From assembly GCA_964036665.1 (NCBI GenBank), contig OZ038531.1, positions 22,092,591-22,156,590 of the forward strand: DNA of 64,000 bases, read 5' to 3'. The DNA is from Gordius sp. MW1. Taxonomy: Eukaryota; Nematomorpha; Gordioida; Gordea; Gordiidae. Position 1 is the first letter of the stretch. Each line of letters begins with the position of its first letter. The notes beneath the pieces were generated by a model. That model ran no database searches. It saw only the letters and a list, made by a program, of their open reading frames with translations, and was not told where the DNA came from. Made by a program: the position numbers and the translations under genes. Shown here in pieces: positions 23,501 to 31,253 of the stretch.

Positions 23501-25046
23501 CTCTCGGCCCGTTTCTGACGATAATGATCTAGATCTTTTTATTTAAGCTAATGTTGTAAAAACGGCTGGGTTTTATTTAATCCTTTAGTTTATTTAAAAA
23601 TAACGGCCGACTATGGTGTGTTTTTCGAAATTCGACCAGCCTAGTGGTCGACTGAGAAAAATAGACCAAATAATCTTTGGTCGGTTTATGTTTAGGCGAC
23701 TAAAACCAACGGTCGACCAAACAAAACCCAGCCCTTTTTACAACACTCCTTTAAGCGATTTCATAAAAATAATTTTTTTTTTATCTTAACCCCCCAAAAT
23801 ATTTAGGTCTTTTCCCTAGCTAACGACGGTCGACTGAGGATGGAAGAAAGTTGTGCCAGTTCTGCTCGATCCGGAGTTGCAGCTAAAGGATTCGCTATCA
23901 CCATGTCAGAATGCGTTAATTTCAATATTCGCGACACTTGGAAGTATACCGAGGTAATACCTCATTAATTGCTACATGCAATTTATGGGCTCTCTTTTGG
24001 TTGGCTGTCCATCTGTCGTGTCCTGTCCAACTTGTATTTTTCAATAATTGCCGTGGAAACTTCTTATACGGGTTTTTAATGGCCGTGGACTTATGCTTGT
24101 GTAAAAGACATCTTTTATTTTGCTTTCGCAAATAGACTAACTAATGACACCGCTGGGTTGGCTTTACTTTTTTCGACCTCGTTTGAGCCCAAATTTCATT
24201 ATTGTTTATGCACTCGACTGGATACCTTTATTAATGAATTTCTTTTAGGAACTTTTTTGCAATAACATTAAAAAAAGTTTATGCTTTATGGCGTACTCGC
24301 TATGAAATATCTATTGATGGTTTAATGGGATGGTCTGAGTCAAAAAGAAATAAGGGATTTCTATATAACTGTCAGCCTCGTTTATATTTGATAGTTATTC
24401 AAGATTTTGCTTTTTTTACACCACAGCACCAGTGTTGTAAATAGACCTGGTTTTGTTTAGCCGATTGGTTTCAATTGACAAAACTTAAACAAACCAAAGG
24501 CTTTTTGGTGTCTGTTTTTCTTAGTCGACCTCCCGGCTTAGTCGAAGTTTGAAAAACAAACGAGAGTCGTCGACCGTTAGTATTAGTTCAGCTAAAGGTC
24601 GACCAAACAAAACCCAACCGTTTTTACAACACTACTTGCTATAAAATAACTATTGATGGCCTAATGGGAAGGTCTGAGTGAACAGGAAATAAAGGATATC
24701 TATGAAACTGCCAGCATCGTTAAGATCTAACAGCTACGCAAACTTTTGCTATTGGGCGCGAGGGTTTAAATTTAAAATAAGCACGTTTTTATTGCTGATA
24801 CCGATGCACATTTAGTAGCTTCTCGTTTAATTAATAATGGGATCCTAGTGTCTGTCCTGTCTCGTCCTGTCCAATATTAAATATATTTATTATCAGAACG
24901 GGCCCCTCATTCACGAATCGACTGGCCTATGCTTGGATGTGAGTGGTAGAACGGCAAATCAAGACCTATTTCTGAACGATTGCTTAGACACACCGTCCCA
25001 GAAATGGCTTTTCAAAGATAATTTTCCACCCAATTGGACTTATTAA
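5958..25046 (+). CDS. Polypeptide N-acetylgalactosaminyltransferase (GALNT/Pgant family), 10 exons
   Basis: Transfers GalNAc from UDP-GalNAc to Ser/Thr of secreted proteins in the Golgi, the first step of mucin-type O-glycosylation. Joined exons: 5958-6280, 6450-6616, 7682-7859, 15168-15374, 15717-15834, 16491-16676, 17727-17861, 22749-22853, 23807-23953, 24897-25046. These give 1716 nt and 571 aa in a single frame, close to the ~560-aa family norm. Visible parts: short cytosolic tail and membrane anchor (about 15-31), stem, GT-A domain with the metal-binding D-A-H at 214-216, MAGG at 296-299, WGGEN at 321-325 and GHIFR at 348-352 (His349 is the expected Mn ligand), then a ricin-B lectin domain (439-571) with two GLCLD motifs and a final QKW. 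All introns are GT-AG. The subfamily cannot be fixed by eye: features of GALNT1, 3/6 and 12 are mixed. A CAG just before position 5941 could be the 3' splice site of a 5'-UTR intron. Confidence 0.95.
6450..6616 (+). CDS. GalNAc-transferase exon 2 (start of GT-A domain)
   Basis: Encodes [21 protein letters not shown] and onward to [14 protein letters not shown], the first Rossmann-like strand pair that binds UDP. Acceptor TATAG|G, donor AAAG|GTAAAC. This exon is too short and frame-split to stand out as a long open frame, but it is required for an intact domain. Confidence 0.93.
7682..7859 (+). CDS. GalNAc-transferase exon 3 (DXH motif)
   Basis: Encodes [10 protein letters not shown] through [12 protein letters not shown]. 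It includes GLIRAR and the catalytic D-A-H that coordinates Mn2+ and the sugar-nucleotide phosphates. Acceptor TGTAG, donor TTG|GTAAGT. The Trp codon is split across the following 7.3-kb intron. Confidence 0.94.
8697..10706 (-). CDS. hAT transposase with BED zinc finger, 669 aa, intact
   Basis: An uninterrupted frame of the ZBED5/FAM200/SCAND3-like hAT transposases. A BED-type zinc finger lies at about 100-130 (Cys104, Cys107, His124, His129 in [18 protein letters not shown]...RHLNLNH). The RNase H-like catalytic core has acidic residues near QIDESTD (Asp249) and [10 protein letters not shown] (Asp317). The C-terminal hAT dimerisation region ends [12 protein letters not shown] ... [13 protein letters not shown], matching the family's C terminus. 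The first ~30 residues are hydrophobic and unlike the family, so translation may start at a later Met or the mRNA may be spliced. Expected to cut and paste its own element and, in trans, MITEs with matching ends. Confidence 0.93.
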   Translation of the reverse strand: MDRKIVHYFLYCLFILNSYYIPYYEQKAERNIGIFFDLNNRGPGTSNISEGSDDDTAKNETEKTNSPKTKGIKSSNNRIRKYYRDYIKYGFVSIEVRGTTKPQCVICGVVLSNESMKPNKLWRHLNLNHDKYKNKKEDFFIRKRDELKNQKTLINVTTTTNKNLLKASFIAALYIAKAKKPFTIAEELLKPAMFNICKELFEPFVSNKIKEIPLSNDAIYNRTLLIANDLQEQLTGYIKNSPWFSLQIDESTDVSNRSICLGYIRFIDFIKMDISEEFLFCIDLETDTTSENIFNKIDSFLNTNGLLWKNCVGICTDGAASMTGCYKGITSRIKRIAHANITTTHCFIHREQLASKEMSEELNEVLIISVKIINFIKGSSLKSRLFSIFCEEVGADNSSLLFHTEVRWLSRGKILTRLFELRLEVELFLNDKNSSLSSYFDDNNWVAKLSYLADIFTILNQLNISMQGPKSDIFTMHNKIEAMKMKLQRWIQRIDSNIYEMFPFYSQLISDSKFQFEKENVNYLIKCHILKLIDKFEKYFPNDEGHITKLWIQDPYNNYKNTNLSSDDEDSLLELINDCNLKSLFKTKSLAQVWIQIRAEYPPLFSAAMQNLLPFASTYLCEKGFSTMVDIKTKKRNRLRLDSCMRIALQSIEPRINKLVDDVQQQKSH
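10895..10970 (+). ncRNA. tRNA-like sequence (degenerate tRNA or SINE head) inside the hAT
   Basis: GTGTGAGTGGTTATAGCGACGTC resembles a Pol III box A and early tRNA body, and GAGTTCGAATCCC about 40 bases later is a near-perfect box B. The D-arm to T-arm interval carries extra AT-rich bases, and no clean acceptor stem is evident. A working tRNA is therefore unlikely. It lies upstream of the transposase gene, on the opposite strand, and is either a captured tRNA fragment or a SINE promoter relic. Confidence 0.5.
11281..11507. mobile_element. hAT-type MITE with 8-bp target duplication
   Basis: Ends GGGACCGGGTCAAAATAGCAG and, inverted, AGAATCGGGGTCAAAACAGCAG. Flanked by a perfect 8-bp duplication AAATTAAC (11273-11280 and 11508-11515). 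The interior has TTAGGGTTAG runs that look telomere-like but are only a few copies. Inserted in the left arm of the long-TIR element. Confidence 0.88.
11522..11551. repeat. Poly(C) tract
   Basis: About 30 consecutive C in the left inner arm of the long-TIR element. The inverted right arm has the matching G tract at about 12309-12321, much shorter. The difference illustrates homopolymer slippage since the arms were identical. Confidence 0.9.
11783..12088 (-). CDS. Small open frame in the core of the long-TIR element
   Basis: 101 codons beginning [20 protein letters not shown] and ending [11 protein letters not shown]. It sits at the centre of symmetry of the long-TIR element, where a transposase remnant would be expected. 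I recognise no domain; the middle ([19 protein letters not shown]) is moderately basic and hydrophobic. It could be an exon of an element-encoded protein or chance. Confidence 0.3.
   Translation of the reverse strand: MMSNSCNETLNTNSNQNYEDEKIPVSLLNNPCGPSNSFAFPNKFRELSLKKWDTLTIVSPLPIREGELIPYLKVKCSMRHQNILPQVKYNSNNVESIFYRG
12417..13298 (+). mobile_element. Deleted hAT element with GATCCGATCC subterminal repeats
   Basis: Ends are TAGAGGTGTGCACGGATC and its inverted partner GATCCGTGCACACCTCTA. Flanked by a perfect 8-bp duplication ATTTGGAT (12409-12416 and 13299-13306). Multiple CGGATCGGAT words fill both subterminal regions, as in Ac-like hATs where they bind transposase. Only 882 bp remain, holding the last part of a transposase, so the element is non-autonomous. 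It interrupts the right arm of the long-TIR element. Confidence 0.93.
12768..13039 (+). pseudogene. hAT transposase C-terminal remnant (dimerisation domain)
   Basis: Reads [40 protein letters not shown] and then [16 protein letters not shown], the hAT dimerisation motif. After SVAGRRRKN the frame stops; the family tail ([20 protein letters not shown] then stop at about 13039) continues in another frame, so one frameshift separates them. All N-terminal and catalytic parts are missing. Confidence 0.85.
15065..15144. mobile_element. hAT terminal fragment (GGGTCGGGTT repeats) beside exon 4
   Basis: GGTCGGGTTCGG words followed by GTTGAAAAAAGTGACTTTAC and GGGCTCTA match, inverted, the left terminus of the element at 31254. 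No partner end is seen nearby, so this is a solo terminus. It ends 23 bp upstream of the exon 4 splice acceptor of the GalNAc-transferase gene, in the polypyrimidine/branch-point zone. Confidence 0.65.
15168..15374 (+). CDS. GalNAc-transferase exon 4
   Basis: Encodes [12 protein letters not shown], then [10 protein letters not shown], and ends GGSETAPLR, the middle of the catalytic domain. Acceptor TACGTAAG|G lies only 23 bp after a hAT terminal fragment. Donor AAG|GTTGAT; the Arg codon is split. Confidence 0.92.
15492..15657. mobile_element. MITE of the TGTTGTAAAAACGGCTGGG family (intron 4)
   Basis: Starts TAATGCTGTAAAAAAGTCTG and ends inverted at CCCTTTTTACAACGCTA. It has the family's GTTTAGTCGACTAAA and TTGGTCTG interior. 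Fills nearly half of the 342-bp intron 4. Relatives lie at 23549, 24431, 25840 and 48998, and the same termini cap the 55184-61813 foldback element. Confidence 0.75.
15717..15834 (+). CDS. GalNAc-transferase exon 5 (WGGEN motif)
   Basis: Encodes [16 protein letters not shown] and [14 protein letters not shown], the Gal/GalNAc-transferase signature. The open frame runs upstream through the intron end, but the acceptor CTACCAG|A restores the standard [11 protein letters not shown] join with exon 4. Confidence 0.92.
15864..16016. mobile_element. MITE of the CATGGGCGTAGCC family, copy 2 (intron 5)
   Basis: Begins CATGGGCGTAGCCAGGATTG and ends TTGGCTAGGCCCATG. Flanked by AAGACACT / AAGATACT, an 8-bp target duplication with one mismatch. 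This is what identifies the family as hAT-type. Starts 29 bp after the exon 5 donor. Confidence 0.88.
16055..16400. mobile_element. Degraded relative of the long-TIR element (intron 5)
   Basis: Shares phrases with the right arm of the 8050-14040 element: GATGACCAATCGAT, CTATGGAGA-like, AATGAGCTAA, TTTTAGAAATTA and TTTCATAAAAATCT. Similarity is patchy, so ends are approximate. Non-coding. Confidence 0.5.
16491..16676 (+). CDS. GalNAc-transferase exon 6
   Basis: Encodes [20 protein letters not shown] and [10 protein letters not shown], ending NHRPDLF. It holds the conserved His of GHIFR that completes the metal site. Acceptor GCGTCAG; donor TTT|GTAAGA; phase 0 at both ends. Confidence 0.92.
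17727..17861 (+). CDS. GalNAc-transferase exon 7 (end of catalytic domain)
   Basis: Encodes [19 protein letters not shown] to [19 protein letters not shown]. [27 protein letters not shown] is the conserved hinge into the lectin domain. Phase 0. Followed by a 4.9-kb intron full of LTR-element sequence. Confidence 0.92.
18087..19545 (-). mobile_element. Inverted partial copy of an LTR-type element
   Basis: Reverse complement of about 20335-21787 with very high identity. It contains the first part of an LTR (to about 18345) followed by internal sequence. Sits head to head with the copy at 19570-22010, making a palindrome of ~3.7 kb in GalNAc-transferase intron 7. Treated as a fossil: incomplete, no coding domain recognised. 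High arm identity suggests a young rearrangement. Confidence 0.7.
19570..20084 (+). repeat. 5' LTR of the intron-7 element
   Basis: TG...CA boundaries, a G/C homopolymer (CCCCCCCCC near 19680), a TATATATAG word near 19777, and an end abutting the primer-site-like TGGTGTCAGA. The length matches the related LTR at 63265-63769 (505 bp), which supports the boundaries. Confidence 0.65.
21543..22010 (+). repeat. 3' LTR of the intron-7 element (3' end approximate)
   Basis: The first ~330 bases are nearly identical to the 5' LTR (GTAGTCGCTGACTACATTATG onward). After about 21860 the two LTRs diverge sharply although scattered words still align. The end is judged only by length. Confidence 0.55.
22185..22400. 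mobile_element. Second degraded relative of the long-TIR element (intron 7)
   Basis: Shares TAATGGCTAAAATTTT, GGTCGACCGAAAA and related words with the arm of the 8050-14040 element. Short and diverged; assignment tentative. Confidence 0.4.
22749..22853 (+). CDS. GalNAc-transferase exon 8 (lectin repeat alpha)
   Basis: Encodes [17 protein letters not shown] through [14 protein letters not shown] and the YPC cysteine are the usual disulfide pair of the first ricin-B repeat. Acceptor GAATAG, donor GAG|GTAAAA, 35 codons in phase 0. Confidence 0.88.
23549..23748. mobile_element. MITE of the TGTTGTAAAAACGGCTGGG family (intron 8)
   Basis: Begins TAATGTTGTAAAAACGGCTG and ends CCAGCCCTTTTTACAACACTC. 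Flanked by ATTTAAGC / CTTTAAGC (23541-23548 and 23749-23756), an 8-bp duplication with one mismatch. Interior has GGTCGACTGAGAAAAA-type hairpin words. Confidence 0.85.
23807..23953 (+). CDS. GalNAc-transferase exon 9 (lectin repeat beta)
   Basis: Encodes [16 protein letters not shown] to RDTWKYTE. Position and Cys/Trp spacing match the second ricin-B repeat. This repeat has ESC where the other two have LCLD, so its sugar-binding site may be degenerate. 49 codons, phase 0. Confidence 0.9.
24296..24411 (+). repeat. Direct repeat copy 1 (intron 9)
   Basis: About 115 bp from ACTCGCTATGAAATATCTAT to CAAGATTTTGCT. A second diverged copy is at 24633-24751 in the same orientation, with a MITE between them. 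Non-coding in both frames. Confidence 0.75.
24431..24633. mobile_element. MITE of the TGTTGTAAAAACGGCTGGG family (intron 9)
   Basis: Starts AGTGTTGTAAATAGACCTGG and ends CAACCGTTTTTACAACACTA, with the family's GTCGACC interior. Lies between the two direct repeats, so a duplication has included or been seeded beside the insertion site. Confidence 0.78.
24633..24751 (+). repeat. Direct repeat copy 2 (intron 9)
   Basis: Copy of 24296-24411 at roughly 75-80% identity by eye (shared TATTGATGG, CTAATGGGA-like and GGTCTGAGT). Ends about 145 bp before exon 10. Confidence 0.75.
24897..25046 (+). CDS. GalNAc-transferase exon 10 (lectin repeat gamma, stop)
   Basis: Encodes [18 protein letters not shown] to [15 protein letters not shown] and a TAA stop at 25044-25046. 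GLCLD and QKW are the third ricin-B repeat. A possible AATAAA polyadenylation signal lies at 25438-25443. Confidence 0.92.
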   Translation, partial: NGPLIHESTGLCLDVSGRTANQDLFLNDCLDTPSQKWLFKDNFPPNWTY

Positions 25047-25839
25047 AGTGTCCAATAATTTGAAAGCACAGAGCACACACTAGTTCTATCTCTGTGCGTG
25101 TGTGACATAATTTAATTTGCTCAGGTCTAACTCATGCTTTTCTACTTGATTTCTTACAAAAAAAGTTTCTTATCTATGTATCCTTGGGGTCTAGAAATTA
25201 AGTTTTGCTAATTGGTGGAGCAATAAGGACGACCCTCTCGCTCACAGTATAAATGGCTCATAATGGTGTTTATTTATAATAACTTGTTCATTCCGTTATA
25301 CGCGTAAATTTGGTGCCGAATTGCATTATACAAATTACTTTTTTTATATATACAGATATATATAGTATTAAAACTGGTTTATATACTCGTTAATGTGTTA
25401 TCACTTTTTTAAACGTGTCCCATTTTTGGCATTGGTTAATAAAATGTGTTGTTTACTACACACTAAAATCATATGAAACCTTTTTAATTGAAATTCATGA
25501 AGGATGAAATATTTTACAAGCACCGTAAAAATTGAAAAAGTTATGGAAGAAATAATTATGAAAACATTAAGATTTCCCCTTTTCGTACCATACGTTATTA
25601 AGTATTTATCCAAAAGAAACATATTAGTCTATGGACCAGCACACGATAGAGTAGAAGCACACACTTTGATTTTTATTACATATTAAATTATATAGAGGTA
25701 CGATTATCATTTTGATAGGATTCATTTGATTATATCGAAGAGATGAGCATAGTGTATTACAAGGGCAAAATAGATGGCTTATCTGGATGATTTCATTTTT
25801 AAGCCTTTTTTGACGAGTTGGGTGGGTACCATGAGTTAG

Positions 25840-25990
25840 GACTAGTCTGGTAAAAAGGGGATTTTTTGGTCTGTTTTTCTTGGCCCACCTCTAGGCTTAG
25901 TCTAAATTTGATAAACAGACCAGAATCGGCCGTTAGTCTTAGTAAAATCAAAGGCGGCCAAACAAAACCCAGCCGTTTCTACAACATTAG
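25840..25990. mobile_element. MITE of the TGTTGTAAAAACGGCTGGG family, 3' of the gene
   Basis: Ends CCAGCCGTTTCTACAACATTA. The interior words TTGGTCTGTTTTTCTTGG and CTAGGCTTAGTC match the family. The left end is worn, so the start is approximate. Confidence 0.65.
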
Positions 25991-26149
25991 TTAATAGGGC
26001 GGAAGGGATTATAAAATTCTTATATATTTGACAAAATTACGGTTCAAAAATCTTAATTGTTTTTAAATTTTTTGTACCCCTCCCCCCGCTCTATGATGGG
26101 GCTGTGAGAGGCTTTACAAGTCTTCCACAGGTGATAAAAAAGTTAAAAT

Positions 26150-27902
26150 GCCCTCCGGTCGGCCTAAGGGTCTAGAATTTGAAATGCTTTCGGGCCCGGT
26201 TCCGGTTGGAATAAAAAGGTGGCGGGTCAGGTCGGGTTAAGATAAGGATGACTTGTATTGCAATACTCTAAAATCTAACAAAATTGTGTAAAAATTTGCT
26301 GGTTATATTATTATATAATTCTGATAAATAACAACTGCTCTATTGATAAGCTATCCCTTCAATCGAAGGATTAAAAAAAGTAAATTTTAAATCAAAAAAT
26401 AATTTGGGTCAACATTTTTTTAAATGCCTTTACAAAGAATGAGTTGATATATTATTCTAATCATCCATTTTAAAAATATCATTTGTCGGACCTGGACGCA
26501 AAATAGGATTGTTTATATTCATCCAAAATACAAACCAGAGGTCAGATTTGTTTACATTTTTTTGCCCGAACCCGGCCCGGTTTGATTTTATGATTAAATT
26601 GCCCGCCCGGCCCGCCCGAACCCTTCTCAGTGTCCGCCCGGCCAGGCCCGAAGCGCAAGAACTCCCCGAAATGCCCGCCCGGCCCGGCCCGAAGCGCAAG
26701 AGCTGCCCGAAATGCCCGCCCGGCCCGGCCCGAAGCGCAAGTAAAAGTATTACACTTTTTATCATTAAACATGTTAAAAAATAAAAAAATGCAGGATATT
26801 ACACAAATGAACACTTTGAATTGAAATACCACGAGACTTACTTGAAATTGAATGGATTAAATACTGTAAAGTAAATGTGAAAAAGAAAATAATAGCGAAG
26901 CGATTAAATTTAGTAGAATGAAAATGAATATGAAAACGTTTTTAAGAGAGTTGGATGTTTGTCTAGACTGCACGTGCACGCACATGCACAGCACATGCGT
27001 TCGTTAGTTAGCAATAAAAAAAGGAAAGGACGTAAAAGTAATAGTAAAGTGAATATTCAACAAATTCATTAAAAATGCGATACTCTCAACAAGGGTTAAA
27101 TAAAGGGTACAGACAGAGATCAGAAGAATGCCCGGCCCTTAATAAAGCACACTAAAAAAATAGAATTTTAATTAGCATTTCGAATCAATCAAATTGTGTT
27201 GTGTTGAGCCCAAGGTCATGGAGGGATAAAAATATGCATCTTTCATATTATTACAAGTGTGGTTTGGTTAACACTTCAGAGGTTGGGTCAAAAATGTTAA
27301 CACGGTATTTGGGCTATTAATTACCCCAAACTAATAGCTATAACTTAGATATTTTATAATATAAACTTGTCAAAATTTGTTAATATATTAATTTGTCTAT
27401 TTGATCAAGTGGTTTTAATTTTATGCCTATAATTATAGAAAACGAATTTATTTTGCACAGCATTTTTAAACGGCTTGGGGTCATTACCATTATAACCCCA
27501 CCGACCTCTGAAGTGTTAAAGGTGAAGTGTGTAAGGCAATTCAATCTAGCTAGAAATTTTCAAAAATTATCCATTTTATATAAAAAGTCACACCCTACCC
27601 TAGCCCTACAATAATTTATTTATGCCCGAATCTTATAGAAGCGTGCCCGCCCGGGCCGCCCGAAAAGTAAAACGTGCCCGCCCGGGCCCGCCCGAAAGGA
27701 CAAACTACATTAAGTTAAAATTTTAAAATAACATAGTTCTAATAAATTTTGCACTCTAGATTTATGGGATCAATTAGTTTGTTAAAGTTAAATTTATCAT
27801 ACCGAACTTATTTTTGTTTTCGGTTCGGGCTCGGTCTTAAAATTTAAATCGGCTTTTGGGTCGGGTTTGTGTTCAAAAAATGCGCTTTTGCAAGCCTCTA
27901 CT
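26150..27902. mobile_element. Cluster of GC-rich hAT remnants (CCCGCCCGG repeats)
   Basis: Patches of GCCCGCCCGGCCC and CCCGAAGCGCAAG at about 26560-26745 (the last a ~48-bp tandem repeat, three copies). GGGCCCGGTTCCGGTT lies near 26190, CCCGCCCGGGCC near 27640-27700, and a GGGTCGGGTTTG patch at about 27820-27902 ends GCAAGCCTCTA. These are typical subterminal repeats of the TAGAG...-ended hAT elements at 31254 and 33088. No complete pair of ends or target duplication was found; the open frames across the GC patches are artefacts. Confidence 0.5.
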
Positions 27903-28358
27903 TTATACTATATTTACTAATATTATTATCAGGCTAAAATTTAAATCACAGGGGAGGCCTGTCAGGCAAGATGCTCAGTTTAAAATTTTAGGCCATGAAA
28001 ATTTGAATTATATATATCAAATAGATATTCATTTGCTATGTTAATTTTTAATCTAACACGCACATAATTTTTTTATAATTTGATCAGACTCCCACCAGTA
28101 AGGTTTAAAAAAATTAACCAAAATTTTTTTGGAAATTTGTAGTCATGTTAAAATTCATATCCTTGCCTGCCAAGTTAGATTAGGGTTTTTCAAGCTGACT
28201 TCAGCATAATTCTCTCTCTTTATGTGACTTCAAGGTCACTTTTACCAAAAATTAATTGTTAAACACATTTTTTGTTTTACCATGTTTTGCTTAATAAAAG
28301 TCCCTTATATTAATTAATCGTTCCAACTAATTCCCATAATTACTTACAAAAATCACAA

Positions 28359-28728
28359 ATGTTTGTAATATCCTATATTTTATTTAAATTAATCATGATA
28401 TTTATGTCCCTTTTTGAAATTCAAAATCAAATAACACAACCCGAAGGTTATAAATATCCTTTCGCCAGAAATCAGCTGGTAACAGAAAATGGTAACCCGG
28501 TTTCCTATACGGGTCCGCGATCTCTTTCGAATGCACCTTTGAAAAGCAATGAATCACATAGTTTGGTGGCCATCTTGAACTATCTGGAAAATAACATAAT
28601 GCCCGAACTGAAGGATATACAAAATCTAATTTTTAAAATTGATAATAGTTCACTTACCATCCGAGATAATAACTCAAAGATTAACAAAAGACTTATATTT
28701 GAGCCATTAGCAGAAGTTACAACATCAA
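28359..28728 (+). CDS. Exon 1 of the unknown secreted protein
   Basis: Signal peptide, then EGYKYPFARNQLV and a helical, probably coiled-coil stretch SLVAILNYLENNIMPELKDI. Unspliced, the frame stops three codons after the donor. Confidence 0.7.
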
Positions 28729-29903
28729 GTAAATAGTTGAAAAATTTTAATTTGTATGAAAATTTTATTGAATTTAAATTATTTTATTCAAAATTTATTA
28801 TTTAGGGAAATGGAATCGATTTATATTCTCATGTTAAAAATGTTGTTTAACCTGAAAATGAAACAAAATTTAAAAAATTACTTTCATTTATTCACAATTC
28901 CTCGATTTAGATAAATCCAATTTATTAATGTTTATACACATGGGAGCCAGCATTGGAATTAGAGGGGGGCAATAATGATTTAGGGAGGGGCATAATACAC
29001 ATCTTTGAAAATTAGCCATAATTTATATAAATTTCAACAAATTTCAAGACTTAGAGGGGTGCACCCCTCTCTGCTCCCCCTGGCTACGCCCATGTTTATA
29101 TAAGTTATACCCGTCAAATAAAATTAACAATTGTTTATGTGGTAGATATCTTAGAATCATCGGAGAAGCCTAAATATACTCTATCTTGTCATACTGATGT
29201 CCCAAACGGAACAACCACGTTCATTATAAATGGACATTTGTTTAACAATCTGAACGTATTTAAACGCAGTTTTAGCGCGGCTGATGATGAAGATTATGAA
29301 GACGACACTGTAAAGATCAAGCCTCCCGGCCTTTATGCCAGATTTGGATTGGATAATAAGAGTTTGGAATGGAAGTTTTTTAACGAAATCAATCAAACCT
29401 ATGAAACCGATGTATTGTCTTTAACGGAATTATTCACTATACAAAATTTATTAAGAGACCTATCTCAGACTACTGACGATCGGCCAGGAATGCCTATTGA
29501 AGAGTTAGTTGAAGTAGAAAGTGATATCGTCTTATCAGCGCAAACGACTCAAAGTCGTAATCCGTCTTACCTTACAGTACGCAGGCTGAATAACGTGGAA
29601 CAGTTTGGGACTGACGCTAAAATGTGCTTAGATATCGAAGTAAAATCTGACATGACAAGGATGTCCTTAGCCTCCAATAAAAAACAAATGAAATGCTTCG
29701 GATCACCTATGGGTAATAGCTGTGGTCAATGTGGTCTACCAGCTAATAATAATGTCTCCGGCCCGATCTTAATTAAATCGGTTCGTATGGACCCAACCGG
29801 TCCCGGTGCATACATAGCGGACGATCAATGGCGCCGAAATCAATACATTTTCCGTGGTTCTCATTATTTCGTATACATCAAAATTAAGGAATGTCTTTTA
29901 TAA
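28359..29903 (+). CDS. Predicted secreted protein, unknown function, 2 exons
   Basis: Joined 28359-28728 and 29146-29903 gives 375 aa in frame. Donor CATCAA|GTAAAT and acceptor GTGGTAG|AT rebuild an Asn codon. The N terminus MFVISYILFKLIMIFMSLFE is a strong signal peptide. The mature part has several N-glycosylation sequons (NSS, NGT, NQT, NVS), an acidic DDEDYEDD patch, and a cysteine cluster near SCGQCGLPANNN. I do not recognise the fold. The long second exon with even codon use and no stops over 750 bases argues that it is real. A GT at HYF|GTATAC near the end could be a donor, so the C terminus may lie in a further exon. Confidence 0.75.
28939..29094. mobile_element. MITE of the CATGGGCGTAGCC family, copy 3
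   Basis: Starts CATGGGAGCCAGCATTGG and ends CTGGCTACGCCCATG. Flanked by TTTATACA / TTTATATA, 8 bp with one mismatch. Occupies over a third of the single intron of the unknown secreted-protein gene and ends 51 bp before its acceptor. Confidence 0.88.
29146..29903 (+). CDS. Exon 2 of the unknown secreted protein
   Basis: Encodes ILESSEKPKYTLSCHTDVPN through MDPTGPGAYIADDQWRRNQY to a TAA stop at 29901-29903. Carries most of the sequons and all the cysteines of the mature chain. Confidence 0.75.
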
Positions 29904-31253
29904 TTCCAAAGTGCCTTAATAATCCCGCGTTTGAAAGTTATTGTTTGTCGGATGTAGAAATATATCAGTAAGTGAGCTTCAATAACGAACAGAGTGAGAT
30001 ATCTTGTGCATTGTGGTTGGTTATTTTCCAGAGATTGGAAGAGCATTTATAAGTCATTTATTAGATTGTTAATATGATATTGTAATAAGTTAGCAACTAG
30101 CAGACCTATTGAACAACAAATTGGCATTCTTATTTAATTTTGTGGTTTGGATATTGATGACGATGAAAAAGTTCAAAAAAAAGAAAAAAACCAAGGTAAA
30201 TAAGATTTTTTTAATAATAAAAGTTCAAATATTTTTGAAGCGCACTCAGGTAAAGTCAAAACAACTTAAAACATGTAATTATCACAAAACTACGATGTAT
30301 TCGTGTCACAAAATGATTTAATTATAAGGCAAAGCAAATTAATAGTCATAATGATAAGATAAAAACTTTAATATATAAATTTAAGACAAAAAATAAATAC
30401 AATTTCAACATTAGTTTAATTAAAAGCTTGGTTTTCTCTCAAGCTAAAGCTATGTTTGACGATATTTAGTTGAACAGAAAAAATGGTTTGGTTAGTATTA
30501 CCAAATATTGACAAAAACATAACTTGTGATTTAATTTTTTAAAACCAGTGAATACCTATTTATTATATATTGTGATGTGAGGGACCCTCAGAGTATACTA
30601 TTATTTTGCTAATTATGTCACGGGTATTAACAAAAACCGATTATAAATCATTTAATATGAATGTTCCTAATTTTTAGATAAATTAAAAAAATGTGAATTA
30701 TAAGATTCCAAAAAACTGTAAAAGATTAATAATTTTTTAACTAAGGCTTATAAGCCATTTCGTTACCATCCGGGAACAAATTTACTTAGCTTTATTTTTT
30801 TAAATCTTGTCGCACGCTGCAATGACTCCTTACAATCAAGCAAATAAATAAACCAACTAAAATGGCGATATCACAGACCTGGAAGTTAAATAATTGAGCA
30901 CGCGTCTTCAATATTTTAGTAAGTGAACTGTCAAGACATCAAATCATACAGTGAGCTTGTTAAAAGAGATAGGTGCAAATCACAAGCTTTTTATTCTCAT
31001 TCTAAAAAGTTGTGTAAATCAGAGACAAGTAAAAAATTAAGAGGTTTAAAAGGACCGCGGAAACACGATTTACGATTGAAGGGAATAGGGAATTTATTGG
31101 GCCGACAGGGGGAAAGGTAAAGACTCAACCGCGAACGCAACAATAAAACTTATTTCTTTTAATTTTTACATCCGACGAGTATCGATAAAGTACGCGTTGT
31201 GTACGCGTATACAAAATTCAATGATGCGTTATGATAAATAATAATATATGTGA
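29904..31253. other. AT-rich intergenic stretch, no gene seen
   Basis: No supported coding region, RNA gene or repeat pair. The short frames near 30109 and 30923 have no recognisable content and sit in Lys/Asn-rich low-complexity sequence. Confidence 0.6.

Noticed and set aside
26457-26832. Arg/Pro/Ala-rich frames on both strands
   Set aside because: Produced by GCCCGCCCGG subterminal repeats of hAT remnants; opposite strands are equally open.
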